Positions 12,373-23,837 of a stretch of DNA of 64,000 bases are shown piece by piece (positions within the stretch are counted from its first letter, which is position 1; each line of letters opens with the position of its first letter). Location: assembly GCA_037974665.1 (NCBI GenBank), contig CM075775.1, positions 28,927,232 through 28,991,231 of the forward strand, written 5' to 3'. The DNA is from Ehretia macrophylla. Its lineage: Eukaryota; Streptophyta; Magnoliopsida; Boraginales; Ehretiaceae. The translations under genes were made by a program, and so were the position numbers. The notes below the pieces were generated by a model, which was not told the DNA's origin, did no database searches, and saw nothing but the letters and a program-made list of their open reading frames with translations.

Positions 12373-12869
12373 ATGTCACTTAGTCGCTCAATATTAGCAA
12401 AAAGTGTTTCATGGACCCTTTTAGTTATTGCTAAATGAACAGTTACATAATTCGTCTATGTAGGTGGCGTACTTACGAAAATCAAGCATGTCTCTAGAAA
12501 ATTAGCAAATTTATTTAATGAAAATTGCTATGAGATAGTAGATTTACGATCGTGGTCTAAGGCCAAGATTCCAAATTTACAAGATGAGACTAAGAAATAA
12601 CCAAAAGAGTAGTTGAGTTATTTCCTTAGTTCATACACCACCTTTCAATGAGTTTTTCGATCTATTAACTAAAATCTTGATGTGGGATACTCTAGGTGTC
12701 CAATTAATCTTCTTTAAGGTGTTAACCTCCATCGAGCTTTCTATGCCCCTTTGTACAGGTTGCGCGAATCTACCGACTCACGTCGAATACAAATGCCTCT
12801 CTCGACAAACTAGCTCATGTCTTTCTATCGGACTAAAACAAACGAAGTAGCTTGTTTCGTGATACAAAA
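12373..12869. other. Unassigned intergenic sequence left of the pararetrovirus
   Basis: No gene, tandem repeat or recognised element is seen. The join to pararetroviral sequence is at about 12870, where similarity to the distal copy begins. Confidence 0.4.
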
Positions 12870-13855
12870 CATCAATTTTTTCAGGCTGTGTAATTTCACC
12901 TTCTTCTGACGGAGGTTTATATTTGTCTATTTCTTTATTAAGATCTTCTCGAATATAAAAAGTAGAAGCCCTTGAAGATTGAAAAAACTCTACAATAGGG
13001 GAAATATAAGAATGATTCGATGAAAAAGACCTAGTAATTGTAGGTTCTTGTTTAAATCTTAAAAAGACATCACCTTCAGAAGTCTGAATGAGTTTTAAGT
13101 TGACTAGGAGTCACCTTTTCAAGTTTTCAATTTTCAGGAAAGTCTATTTCTTCCCATTTTATCATTCCACGAGTAATATCTGGGATCTAGACAAACTAGT
13201 CTCAATCAAAACTGTACTACCAGTTTCATTTTGCAATATGTAGTTAGGGTTCAAAGTATGAAGAACCTTGTAATAAATTTTATAACATATAATCATAGTT
13301 TCTGAGTGAGGCATATAATTATACCTTTTGGTTTTAACATATAAAGTAACAGCTTCGCGTATATTTCTATCAGATAAAGAAAGTTGTAAATTTGGATGAA
13401 CATTAAAATAAACTGGTCCATAAACCAGACTGGACTAGGTTATTCCCATCAAAGATTGTCTCCAATCTAAGTTTCTAGCATCTCTAAGAACTGCAATAAA
13501 AATTTCATTTAATCCTCCTAATGTAAGAAGCTTAAAAGCAATTTGAATAAGTCCTATATACAAATAATTATGCGTAGAATCATGACGCAATATATCATCA
13601 TTAGATAATAATTTAATTGTTAACTCATCATCTTCCATAGGGACTGATTGTTCAACAGTCTTAACGACATGCTTAAGACCCAGATTCTCAAATACACCAT
13701 ATTGGTAAATAGTATTAGGTTGAACATGAGGAATAGTCCATTTATTTAACAAATCAAGTTGTTTGGGAATATCATATTCTTCCTTCTTTGCATTTTTTAT
13801 ATTATTTTTCTTTCTAAATGTAGAAAGCATGATAACAGAAAACTAAACTATCTGC
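12870..13855 (-). repeat. Pararetrovirus terminal copy, left (movement-protein end)
   Basis: This is a direct repeat of 20411-21416. Both start at catcaatttttt(c/t)(t/a)ggctgtg and both end at aactaaactatctgc. It contains movement-protein sequence at 13435-13830. It differs from its partner by scattered substitutions and small length changes. Confidence 0.9.
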
Positions 13856-14326
13856 TTCCAACCATGTTTACTCTAAGTAACCTCAAATAGGCTTCATGGG
13901 GATACAGTGTTAATGGATTTCCGGACTGAGTACTCTGGCTAATCGGTCAACCAAGTCAACACAAAACAGCCCACACAAAACATGACAAAGGGCCAAGGCG
14001 CGACTATGGCGACAAAGTGACAGCCTTGAGCATTGTCTTACCACAACATCAATGTTTTACCCATAACTGTGTCTACCTCATAATATAGAGTGGCGTGTCT
14101 AGAAATCCATGGTGGTTACAGACAGTTTAGCAATTAGCCTGCCATATTAGGCGGCAATGAAGAAAGAAAATAAAATAAACAAAGCTGAAAAATTAAGGAG
14201 AATATACCTGAAGAAATAATTTTTCTTCGATTGATTGTCAAAATGTACAAATGTTTATAAAATATGAAAGAAAAGTCTTAAGCTGCTCTCTCCAGAGCTC
14301 TGTCTCATGAAATCCTAAAGCCCTGA

Positions 14327-14333
14327 ATTTATA
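14327..14333 (-). promoter_or_regulatory. Likely pararetroviral pregenomic-RNA TATA box
   Basis: On the minus strand TATAAAT is followed about 20-30 bases later by tttcatgagacag and a ctctggagagagc stretch. This resembles the TATA-to-start layout of caulimovirid 35S-type promoters. It lies in the only long non-coding part of the insert (about 13856-14560) and points towards ERDJ2. Confidence 0.55.
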
Positions 14334-14590
14334 CAACTGGACGGAACTCAAAACAAAATTAAAAACAACTCAGACCGGATTTGAAAACTTTGAAATCCGG
14401 GGTCCCTATACATCATGTGTCTATAAGACAAAAACTTTATAAAAAGTAAATAGGAATCATCCTAAAAGCAGCAACAGTGACATTCCACCGACTGTCGGTA
14501 GCAGACAGCTTTAATAAAAAGCAAAATTTGCTTTTCCGCAAAGTTCGGCTTTTCTTTTTGCATAATTGTCTAAAGACATAATTGATGTCT

Positions 14591-14875
14591 TCAGACAGCT
14601 TTTGCTTTTCCTTTTTCTTTTGCTTTTTTGATTAATTCATCTTTCAAGCTGTCGAACAAATCTTCTGCCAGCTCATCTTGAGATGATGAAATATCCTCAT
14701 TGAGATCTTGTGATTCACTTGCTAAGACTCCATAGGCATTGGAGGACCTCATCGAGGTGTCTTCTGATGTCGAGTCAGTATCAACTGCACTTTTAAAATG
14801 TCTGAGAAAATATTCCTTGACTTCATCAAGATATGAGGCCATCACCTCTTCATGACTGCTAATTTGTTTTCTCAT
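14591..14875 (-). pseudogene. Acidic pararetroviral frame before the intergenic region, fossil
   Basis: A frame of about 94 residues rich in Ser/Asp/Glu ends in a Lys-rich tail (KKAKEKGKAKAV). It precedes the viral intergenic region. The function is unknown. Similar acidic/basic tails end some caulimovirid accessory or transactivator proteins, but no motif decides it. Confidence 0.45.
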
Positions 14876-15229
14876 TTAGATTTTACGCAAGATGTGGAAA
14901 AAATGAGATTCATTTTCTTGAGTCTTCTTTTTATTTTCTTCCATCTATTCCTGATAGATTGCTATCGTCTAAGAGATTTCATTAATTGTTGATTGACCAT
15001 AAGGTTTATTTGTCTCTGGATCAATTTTCAAGAGTGTTTGCCAAAATTTTGAAAGAAATTTTCTTCTTAAACAAAACATTTTTTCTTTGTTTTTCTCCGC
15101 GATAAGGATCCATTTTCATATCCATGGGAGACCAAATTCCATAAAAAAGAATAAAGAGCTTGATCCTTCAATATAAAAATCAGGATCATTTCCAATATAG
15201 GGACAAATTGTCAACCATTCAGTAAAAAG

Positions 15230-15985
15230 TCATTTATAAGGATCAGAGAGAATTTTGACTAGGGGTCCAAAACTTTTCCACCATTGGTGAATCCATGCAC
15301 GAAACTTGCGATTTTGAAATATTTCGGGATTGAATTTAATAAACCAATAATGTTTATGCTGAGGGTTTTCATATAAGAAAACTTTGGAAAATGCTTCCAT
15401 ATAATCCCAATAATTGAAATGATAAGTATTTTTATCAAGAATAAATTGTCTTTCATTTAACGTACTGATTCTCCATTCATTTGGAGAAAAAAATTTCTTA
15501 ATATAGATTTTACTATAAGTATAAATCGGAAGAGTATTATTATTCTTGAAATGTTCAATGTCACATGAATTTATGACTTGCAAAATTAATTCAAAATTTA
15601 CCCTAGACTTGTAATAAAGCACAGGAAACATATAATTAGTCAATTTTTTTTCCATAAGGTACAAAGGATCATTGATCCACTACTTATCAGCATTTTCAAG
15701 AAGTAAAACTACTTCATCATGATGAGACATTTCGAAGGAGTCATCAGACTCTTCCTGTTCAACTGAATGAGCATATGATGATGATTGAGCAGTATTACTG
15801 CTTTCTTCGTTAACCTTTTTGATTTTATCAAAATCAGGATGTGATGGATCAATGGTGATCCTACCAAGATTGACCAATTTTTTCCCTGCAATGACCCTAT
15901 TAGGATCAAAGCTACGTCCTCTGCCTCTTCCCCTATTAGGGTTAGAGGATCCTCCCCTAGCGGGGATCATCCTGCAAAAATTCAC
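15230..15985 (-). pseudogene. Unassigned pararetroviral frames downstream of RNase H, fossil
   Basis: Two adjacent frames lie after Pol. The first (15680-15985) has a Gly/Arg-rich GRGRGRS stretch and an acidic tail. The second (15230-15664) is aromatic-rich, with FNYWDYMEAFSKVFLYEN and WIHQWWKSFGP. In caulimovirids this position holds a transactivator/inclusion-body or accessory protein. I cannot confirm that by motif. Fossil part only. Confidence 0.6.
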
Positions 15986-15999
15986 GAGTTAAGAAATCA

Positions 16000-17633
16000 G
16001 GAAGAGAATTTTTATTCCCTTTGATATAATCAATTTTGAAATCGAAAGGGGCAAGATTAGCTTGCCATCTAGCAAACATTTGCTTAGAAACATCATGTTT
16101 AAAATCTTTATCAAACATATATTTTGCTACTTGACAATCCGTTCTGATTAAAAATTTATGACAATATAAATCATCTTGAAATTTTAAAACACAATTAACA
16201 ATCGAAAGAATCTCTTTCGCAATAGTCGCATATTTTTGTTGACTATTATTCCATTTTCCTGAATGAAAACAAACAAGATATTCTTGTTTTGTCTGAGGAT
16301 GAATCTATTTTAAAATTCTTCCAAATCCTATATCTGAAGCATCAGATTCCATAATTTTTTCCCAAGTGGGATTTGCAAGCATTAAACAAGGCAAATTTTT
16401 TATCTTAGATTTTATCAACTTAACTTTCGTAGTATGAACATCTGTCCATAGTCCTGGGTACTTTTTAAGTTCATGTAAGATAGTTGTATCTGTAGCAAGA
16501 TTTTTATAGTATGACAAAATATAATTTAAACTGCCAATAAATCTTTGTAACTGAGTTTTATCAGTTATTTGATCAGGAAATTTAGAAGCAAATTCAATAC
16601 TTCTATTAATAGGAATAATATTTACTTTTTCAATATTATGAACAATAAATCTAACTTTAGTTTGGAATAACATCATTTTTGGTTTTGAAATAACAAAACC
16701 ATTTTGTATGAGTATTTTCTTGAATATTTCAAGATGCTTGAAATGTTGTTGAATATCTTTAGAAAAAACTAAGATATCATCAATATAAACAATTATAAAA
16801 TCACTATAAGGGATAAAAATGTCATTCATAATATTTTGAAATTCAGAATGAGCATTTTTTAATCCAAATGGCATAACATTCCATTCATAATGTCTAATCG
16901 GGACAACAAAAACAATTTTATATCTGTCTTTTTCATTGATCTGTATCTGTCAATATCCAGATTTAAGATCAAATTTTGTAAATATTAATGCATTATGCAA
17001 TCGATCCAAAAGATATTTCTTATTAGGAATAGGATATCTAATCCATTTCAACACTTTATTAAGCGGTTTATAATTGATAACAAGTCTAGAATTACCTCTT
17101 TCCTGTTCTGCATGTTTATTGACATAAAAAGCGGTACAACTCCATGGGGAGTATGACTTTCTGATAAGACGCTTATCTATAAGACTAGCTATTTATTTTT
17201 TACATAAATCAATATATTCCTGCTTCATCTAACAAGGTCTAGCCTTAGTAGGAATCATTTTTTCATTAAAATCATTTTCATAAGGTAAAGAAACAATATG
17301 CTTCTTTCTATCCCAAAAAGCATTAGGGTGATCATTACAAATATGTAAAGAGAACTCATGATTAAGATGTTTAATTTTATCCTGTAATTTAGGATTTTTC
17401 AACATTTTATCAATATTATTGATATTCATCTCATGTTTTAAGAAATTCAAATGTGATTCCTTAGCTTTCATTAGATTGGCTATCTGATCTAAAATTTTCT
17501 CTCTAGGTTCAGTAATAAAACGAAATATCACAGGTTCTTTATTATAAGTTCCTGTTATTCCATGATTATCTATACCTAATATTGGCATAATCTCATTTAT
17601 AAAAGGAGTTCCTATAATTATAGGACACGTCAT
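16000..17633 (-). pseudogene. Pararetroviral reverse transcriptase / RNase H region, fossil
   Basis: The stretch at 16305-16874 shows MPFGLKNAHSEFQ and the polymerase motif YIDDILVFS, followed by FIGSLNYI and a SDASDIGFG RNase H start. Beyond it (about 16000-16300) are RNase H-like pieces ending near FARWQANLAPFDFKIDYIKG. The 17229-17633 stretch carries sequence on the protease/RT side, including IIGTPFINEI. This is the standard caulimovirid Pol order. Fossil part only. Confidence 0.9.
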
Positions 17634-17726
17634 GTTTTCAATTAAAATAGAACTAGTATATATGCAAACTTTTTCATAACATATGAATGCTTGAGGTAAT
17701 TTATATTTAACCCTTAATTTTTCTCC

Positions 17727-19346
17727 TTATGCAGAAGAAATGGAATGAGCAGTTTTCTCAAAGTATTGAGTCGGAATTAATCCTTCCTGGATACAATTAA
17801 GATCAACACCAGAGTCAATTAAGGCAATCATATTTTTAATCATGTGATTTGGTTGAATAAGTAAATAAATTCTAACCAACCATTTTTGCGTAGTAATAAC
17901 CTTCAAGATATTAAGAAGATTTAAATCGACCATAGCATCTGGTAAAGTATTAGAAGAACTAGGTTCCTGGTGTACAAACATATCAATTTGTTCTTTAATT
18001 AATTGATTTTCTTGTCTAAAATCATTGATCTGACTTTGAAGTTTATTAACATCCTGTTTTAATTCATGATGAGTGATAGGAGTATTTTTTTCCTTTTTAT
18101 CACTTAATTGACTAATAACATCTTTAATATTATAACCCTGTTTTGAAATGAAAACCTTATCAATGGGTTTTTCAATAGAATTTTCTTTGGAATAATGTTC
18201 CAAAATCTTTGATTTTAAAGAATCATCTTTAATATCTTCTAATAATTTCAAAACATCTAACCATTTATCAACAGTAATCATATTGACTCTTAAATCATCA
18301 AATTGAGATAATAACTTATAATATTCATCGTCAAGATTATTGACTTTACAAGCACATGGAGGAGAATCCTCCTTAGAAGAAACGCTATTAACTTCATCAA
18401 AAGAAGATTCTTCTATATCCGAGCTATCTGAGCTAGAACTAGACAAATTATTTATATCAACAAATAATTTTGCCAATTGTTCTTTAAGGTGATTATCAAG
18501 ATTCAAATCATTGATATTTTTTCGGAATTGCCGACACCTATTAGCATAATGACATTTCTTACCACATCTATAACATGTAGGAATAGGATTAGCTTTATGA
18601 GTATAACCCTTTTTCTGTTTTCTCTCTCTCCTCTTTTTAGCTTTATGCTTATATTTAGGAGAAGTATAATATTCCTTAGGCTTTTTAGGCCTTCTAGACT
18701 TATTAAGTCTACTAGTAGATGGAATTTCCATAGCAAATTGTTCACAGAATTGACTTAAAGTTTGTCTATCAGTCAGACCTTGTTTCTTGATTTGATAATT
18801 TAATTTTATCTGATTGTAAATATCTAATCCTTCTTTGACACATTCGCCTATTAACTCACCATAAGTGTACATATTGTAAACAATATTATTGTTTGTATCT
18901 TTAATTAATACTTTCCTTATTTTTTCTGCGAATGATTCTGGTAAGCCATCAACAAATTGTGCTTTCCATTGATTATCATTGGCTTCGGGTAATTCGAAGA
19001 CTCTAGTGAGAAAGACATCTTTATACCATCTAAAAGATGTAAGAGTAGGACAACGTAAATTATGTAATAATGTCCTAATTCTATAATAACTAGTAGTAAA
19101 TTGACTACAAAAATGTTCAAGAATAGTAGCATACATTGTGTAAACAACATTAGATACTACAACACCATTTTCCATTTTGGTGGCTTGAGCAGTTTCTTGT
19201 CTCATTTCCATCGTAACACAATTATCAAACCAACCTTTAATTTGACTAGAAAATCCAGATAATATAGCATCACATATTACTGGTTTTTGATTACCAACTT
19301 GTTTACGCATGCATTCAACAACTCTTTTAACTTGTTTGTCAGTCAT
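17727..19346 (-). pseudogene. Pararetroviral coat protein and protease region, fossil
   Basis: A 539-residue stretch. Its first half resembles caulimovirid/Gag-like coat sequence (WKAQFVDGLPESFAEKIR). A Lys/Arg-rich segment follows, then a CX2CX4HX4C zinc knuckle (CYRCGKKCHYANRC), an acidic Ser-rich segment and a coiled-coil-like segment. Near the end is a retropepsin-type DSG in ALIDSGVDLNCI. Order and motifs fit Caulimoviridae. Fossil part only. Confidence 0.85.
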
Positions 19347-19499
19347 TCCATCAATATTCTATTCATAGATGGTACGATGATCAAAACTAACAGTTTTACT
19401 AAAATTAGTAGTATCTTCCTCATATAAAATATCATGAGGAGTAGGGCGAGGATAATAGTACCTATTATTCTTAGGTTTACTAGCAAATTTACTAGAATA

Positions 19500-19817
19500 T
19501 CATTTTTCAATTTTATTTACTTCATCTGAAATATTCATTATTGATTCAATATTTTGAGAAATTAGTTCATCTTCTGACTGAGAACTATCAGAATTAATAT
19601 GTGTTGATCTATCAGATCCTAGATCGGACAATAATCCAATATGTAAACGAACTAAATTTTTATTAATCAAGTTGTCAATTTTTGACTCAGGATCTAGCTT
19701 AAATCCTTCCATTTTAGGAGCAAGCTGAAAACCTGTTTTTATAATTTGAGCTCGAGAAGATTCTCCTTCAATAGTTTTTCCCTTTAAATGAGAAATCTGT
19801 GGATGAGGAGTATGCAA
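19500..19817 (-). pseudogene. Pararetroviral pre-coat frame, fossil
   Basis: An acidic and Ser-rich frame of about 105 residues lies upstream, in viral sense, of the coat region. No domain is recognised. Placement alone suggests the N-terminal part of the coat precursor. Confidence 0.5.
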
Positions 19818-20327
19818 TTCAGACTGTGCCTTAACTTTATCAAGAATTTGATCATTTTTTTTTTTTTTAAATTAATAACTGTTCTCCTACAATTTGTAAA
19901 GTACAGTTAGTATAATTTCCTTGCTTAGCTAAAGCATTAATCTGCTTTATCATAACTGTGGCATTACCATCTTCAAATAACTTAAGAAAAGCTTTCGATT
20001 CTATCTGTAAATCGTCTTTTCCAATAATTAATGGTTTAGTAGGAAGGAAAACAAAACTTTCCTTTTGACCTTGGACATCAGTCCATTATCTTTCAATTGT
20101 ATTTATAGCTAAAGAAACATAATGGTCTATAAACCAATGAACAAGTTTATAAATTTTTTGTTTTTCTCTCATAAAATCATAATACTGATTTTTAATACTT
20201 TGCCAGTGGCTAGCATCAAAATTTGAAGAAATCTACTCTCTAAAAGGTTGCCATTGAGCATTCAAATATTCATTATTAATATAAGTTTTTTCCCAACTAC
20301 CTGGGTTGAAAGTGAGTCTGGTTGTCG

Positions 20328-20726
20328 TCATATATGAAAACTCATTTCAGATAGGGTAATTTCCTCCCTAACAATTCCATGAGGAATTTGATTTTTAGAA
20401 ATCGTTATTCCATCAATTTTTTTAGGCTGTGTAATTTCACCTTCTTCTGACGGAGGTTTATATTTGTCTATTTTTTTATTAAGATCTTCTTGAATATAAA
20501 AAGTAGAAGCCCTTGAAGATTGAATAAACTCTACAATAGGGGAAATATAAGAATGATTCGATGAAAAAGACTTAGTAATTGTAGGTTCTTGTTTAAATCT
20601 TAAGAAGACACCACTTTCAGAAGTCTGAACAACTTCAGATAAATCAGATTGAGTTTTAAGTTGACTAGGAGTCACCTTTTCAAGTTTCCAATTTTCAGGA
20701 AAGTCTATTTCTTCCCATTTTATCAT
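20328..20726 (-). pseudogene. Pararetroviral frame following the movement protein, fossil
   Basis: A Ser/Lys-rich frame starting MIKWEEIDFPENW abuts the movement-protein region by a few bases. I do not recognise a domain. By position it belongs to the stretch between movement and coat regions of the viral polyprotein. Confidence 0.6.
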
Positions 20727-21416
20727 TCTACGGTAGTAATCTGGGATCTAGACAAATTAGTCTCAATCAAAACTGTACTACCAGTTTTATCTTGCAATCT
20801 GCAGTTAGGGTTCAAAGTATGAAAAACCTTGTAATAAATTCTATAACATATACTCATAGTTTCTGAGTGAGGCATATAATTATACCCTTTGGTTTTAACA
20901 TATAAAGTATCAGTTTCGCGTATATTCCTATAAGATAAATAAAGTTGTAAATTTGGACGAACATTAAAATAAACTGGTCCATAAGCCAGACTGGACTGGG
21001 TTATTCCTATCAAAGATTGTCTCCAATCTAAGTTTCTAGCATCTCTAAGAACTGCAATAAAACTTTCATTTAATCCTCCTAATGTAAGATGCTTAAAAGC
21101 AATTTGAATAAGTCCTATATGCAAATAATTATGCGTAGAATCATGACGCAATATATCATCATTAGATAATAATTTAATTGTTAACTCATCATCTTCCATA
21201 GGGACTGATTGTTCAACAGTCTTAACGACATGCTTAAGACCCAAATTCTCAAATACACCATATTGGTAAATAGTATTAGATTAAACATGATGAATAGTCC
21301 ATTTATTTAACAAATCAAGTTGTTTGGGAATATCATATTATTCCTTCTTTGCATTTTTTATATTATTTTTCTTTATAAATGTAAAAAGTATGATAACAGA
21401 AAACTAAACTATCTGC
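20411..21416 (-). repeat. Pararetrovirus terminal copy, right (movement-protein end)
   Basis: This is the partner of 12870-13855. Similarity stops sharply at 21416, where host-like sequence begins. It marks the viral 5' side of the insert. Confidence 0.9.
20723..21244 (-). pseudogene. Pararetroviral movement-protein region (30K family), fossil
   Basis: Recognisable caulimovirid movement-protein stretches are LLSNDDILRHDSTHNYLHIG, LTLGGLNESF, LRDARNLDWRQSLIG and GPVYFNVRPN. Members of the 30K family form tubules through plasmodesmata. The same region recurs in the left terminal copy at 13435-13830. Fossil part only. Confidence 0.85.
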
Positions 21417-23461
21417 ACTTCTAGCTAATGACTAATTTTGAGACCATTTATCATATCTCAATCCCAAAACGTCGGGTCATATTGGGTTAGAGCTTGAAAA
21501 ATAAAAAGCTATGCTAAGTTCTTAAATCCACAAATCTAAAGACTACTTGAGTGGTTCACTTAGCCCATGTATAATGGTACGAGGAGTTTTTCATTCCCAT
21601 AAATTCCAACATAGAAGACTTGTGCTATTAGAGTTGGAGGACAATCAATTTAGACCTTATTTATTATGGTAATGACTTAATCAAGTTTCAAATCCATACT
21701 ATCTCTATGGGAGTTTAGATAATTACAAACCACAATTTGTATCTTGGATGAATATCTATCAATCTTGATAATTGAATAACAAATACCACAAATATACATA
21801 TACTAAACTTGTACATCTAAAACATACAGTTATTCCATGCAGTATCTCTTTATTTCCTATAATTATTTATCGAAGAAAACTTGCAAAAAATCTTAGCGGA
21901 TTATATGATTGATGCACCAAAACTAGGTGCTCCATCTCTTTTCTCAAGTCATGTATGGTGACTCTCTATTAGTATTATGATTACGAATATATAAGGGACG
22001 AATGTAGAATTTGTTTTCTGTAAGGGTTATATCATACAATTTGGTAATTAATATAAATGATCTTTTTTAGTAGAGGTAATTTATTTTTAAAATAAAGTTG
22101 TATATACATTTTTAATATTTAGCCCCTTACTGAATGGGGTGCTTAATATACTGAGCCACCATCGAGTGAACAATATCTAACTAACTGTTCATAGTAAACC
22201 TTTTTCTTTTTGTCCAGTAGTTAACCTTTTTTATTCCCTCGTCCCTTTTTTTTTTTTTTTTTGGGTCAAGATTCCGTCCTTGTATTATCATTCCGGCTGA
22301 GATTTTTATTTATTACTCCTAATCTTGGCCAGTCATTTTATCATTAAAAAAATAATTGACTTGGTTTAAATTAAACTCACTTTTTCGTTATTTTTAAAGT
22401 GGAACCGTCATCACCTTTCTAGTAAAAGAAATTAATCACAACCAGAAAACGAATATACTCAAGAATACTCCTCTTTGAATCCTTTCCTTTTATGCTCAAG
22501 GATGAAAGTACAAACTCAAAACCATATCACAACCACACGTACGTACGATATGGAACTTCATCCCTTCACCATAACCACCCACCCCACTCCACCCCACCCC
22601 ACCCCACCCCACGTGACTCAGCCCCCACCAAGTCCAAGATTTTTCCAAACTTCAAGTCAATTTTAACGATCCAAAATGACTATCAGACTCTTAGTGGACC
22701 CCACACCCATCACATATTGTTTACAATATCAACGGATCCTCCTATTGTCAACTATTAAAGTCATGTTATAGTAACTCTTGATAATTTAACACGTTACATC
22801 ATAATGTGATTTTAACGGACCCCACATCCAGGAATGGACCTATATAGAGCTGAGGGATACACAAAACTTGAAAAAAATTATTTTTTTTAAAATTTATTAT
22901 ATTAAATATTTTTATTATATAATGATATATCTTAATCATTCTCATCATATGAATACATTCTTAAATTTAGGTGTTTAGGTCTATCATTGTCCACATCCAA
23001 CACGTATACTTTGATTAAGGAGGATCCTTCATGACATCATAACGTCATGGGAGGATCTTGCCATTATGAATGCTCATATTATTTAATTGTAATTGTATTA
23101 AAAATTTAAATTATTATTATTTATTTATAAGATTATAATGTCATATAAGTGGACCTCATGTCAACTCGTGTACTTTAGATAACTATCCATTTATAAAATC
23201 AAAACTTTATAAGTGCATTATGAGATTATGAATTATTCATTTATAACTTATCAATATTCATGACTATGACTGATTGAATCTATTTCATAATGTTCGAGGG
23301 GGTCCATTTTCGTAAACTTTTACTACTTGGCAGCACACGTACGTGATTACGTGATACTAAAATGTCACCACCTTACACTTGTTCACGCTATTCTTGGGCT
23401 CTGCTACCTGCTCTGCATTGAAAAACTCAGTGCACTAGCTACTACCAGATCTCACGCTCTA

Positions 23462-23494
<33 letters not shown>

Positions 23495-23574
23495 CAAATT
23501 TAAGAGCTTAATTTTCTTTAATTTCTTTTTGTTTATGAAATTAAAACCCTAGTGAGAAAAAAATAAAATAAAAA
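21417..23574 (+). promoter_or_regulatory. Upstream region of SBE2
   Basis: No gene is seen. It holds a (CACCC)n tract (22575-22610) running into CACGTGACTCA (22610-22620), which combines a G-box core with a GCN4-like TGACTCA. The palindrome CACGTACGTG is at 23336-23345 with another TACGTG close by. A (CT)n(AT)n microsatellite at about 23460-23494 is followed by the ATG at 23575. The AT run may serve as TATA. The motifs are real, but their use is inferred. Confidence 0.45.
23460..23494 (+). repeat. (CT)n(AT)n microsatellite in SBE2 leader/core promoter
   Basis: A run of CT passes directly into a run of AT, about 80-115 bases before the start codon. CT-rich leaders are common in plants. The tract is a likely length polymorphism. 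Confidence 0.85.
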
Positions 23575-23801
23575 ATGGTGTATGGTTGTGGTGTAGCGGG
23601 GGTGAGATTGCCAACTATTCCGTCGGTGTACAAGTCAGCAGTGTGGAGCTTGCATGCTGATCGCAAAAATTCTTCTACTCTACCTTTCTTCTTAAAGAAC
23701 AAGTCCATTTCACGTAAACTTTGCTGATGCTTTCTATTTTCATATGAATTCCGTTCAATGTGCAGCAATATATGTGTGTTACATATATGTATACATATAT
23801 G

Positions 23802-23837
<36 letters not shown>

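Larger units (their letters stand above)
12870..21416 (-). mobile_element. Endogenous pararetrovirus fossil (Caulimoviridae), terminally redundant
   Basis: This is an integrated caulimovirid copy in minus orientation. In viral sense the parts are a 30K-type movement protein region, unassigned frames, a coat region with a CCHC knuckle, an aspartic protease DSG motif, reverse transcriptase with YIDD, an RNase H region, unassigned downstream frames, and an intergenic region with a TATA box. The segments 12870-13855 and 20411-21416 are near-identical direct copies about 7.55 kb apart. The insert therefore spans about 1.13 of a circular genome of roughly 7.55 kb, a normal caulimovirid size. Gene order recalls petuvirus/florendovirus or solendovirus types, but the genus is not assigned. 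It is broken, with on the order of ten breaks. End copies differ by a few percent by eye, suggesting an insertion a few million years old. I found no clean tRNA-Met primer site. Confidence 0.9.

Noticed and set aside
12870-13855. Reading the repeated viral ends as LTRs
   Set aside because: They contain movement-protein coding sequence and lack TG...CA ends and a primer site. Circular-genome redundancy fits better.
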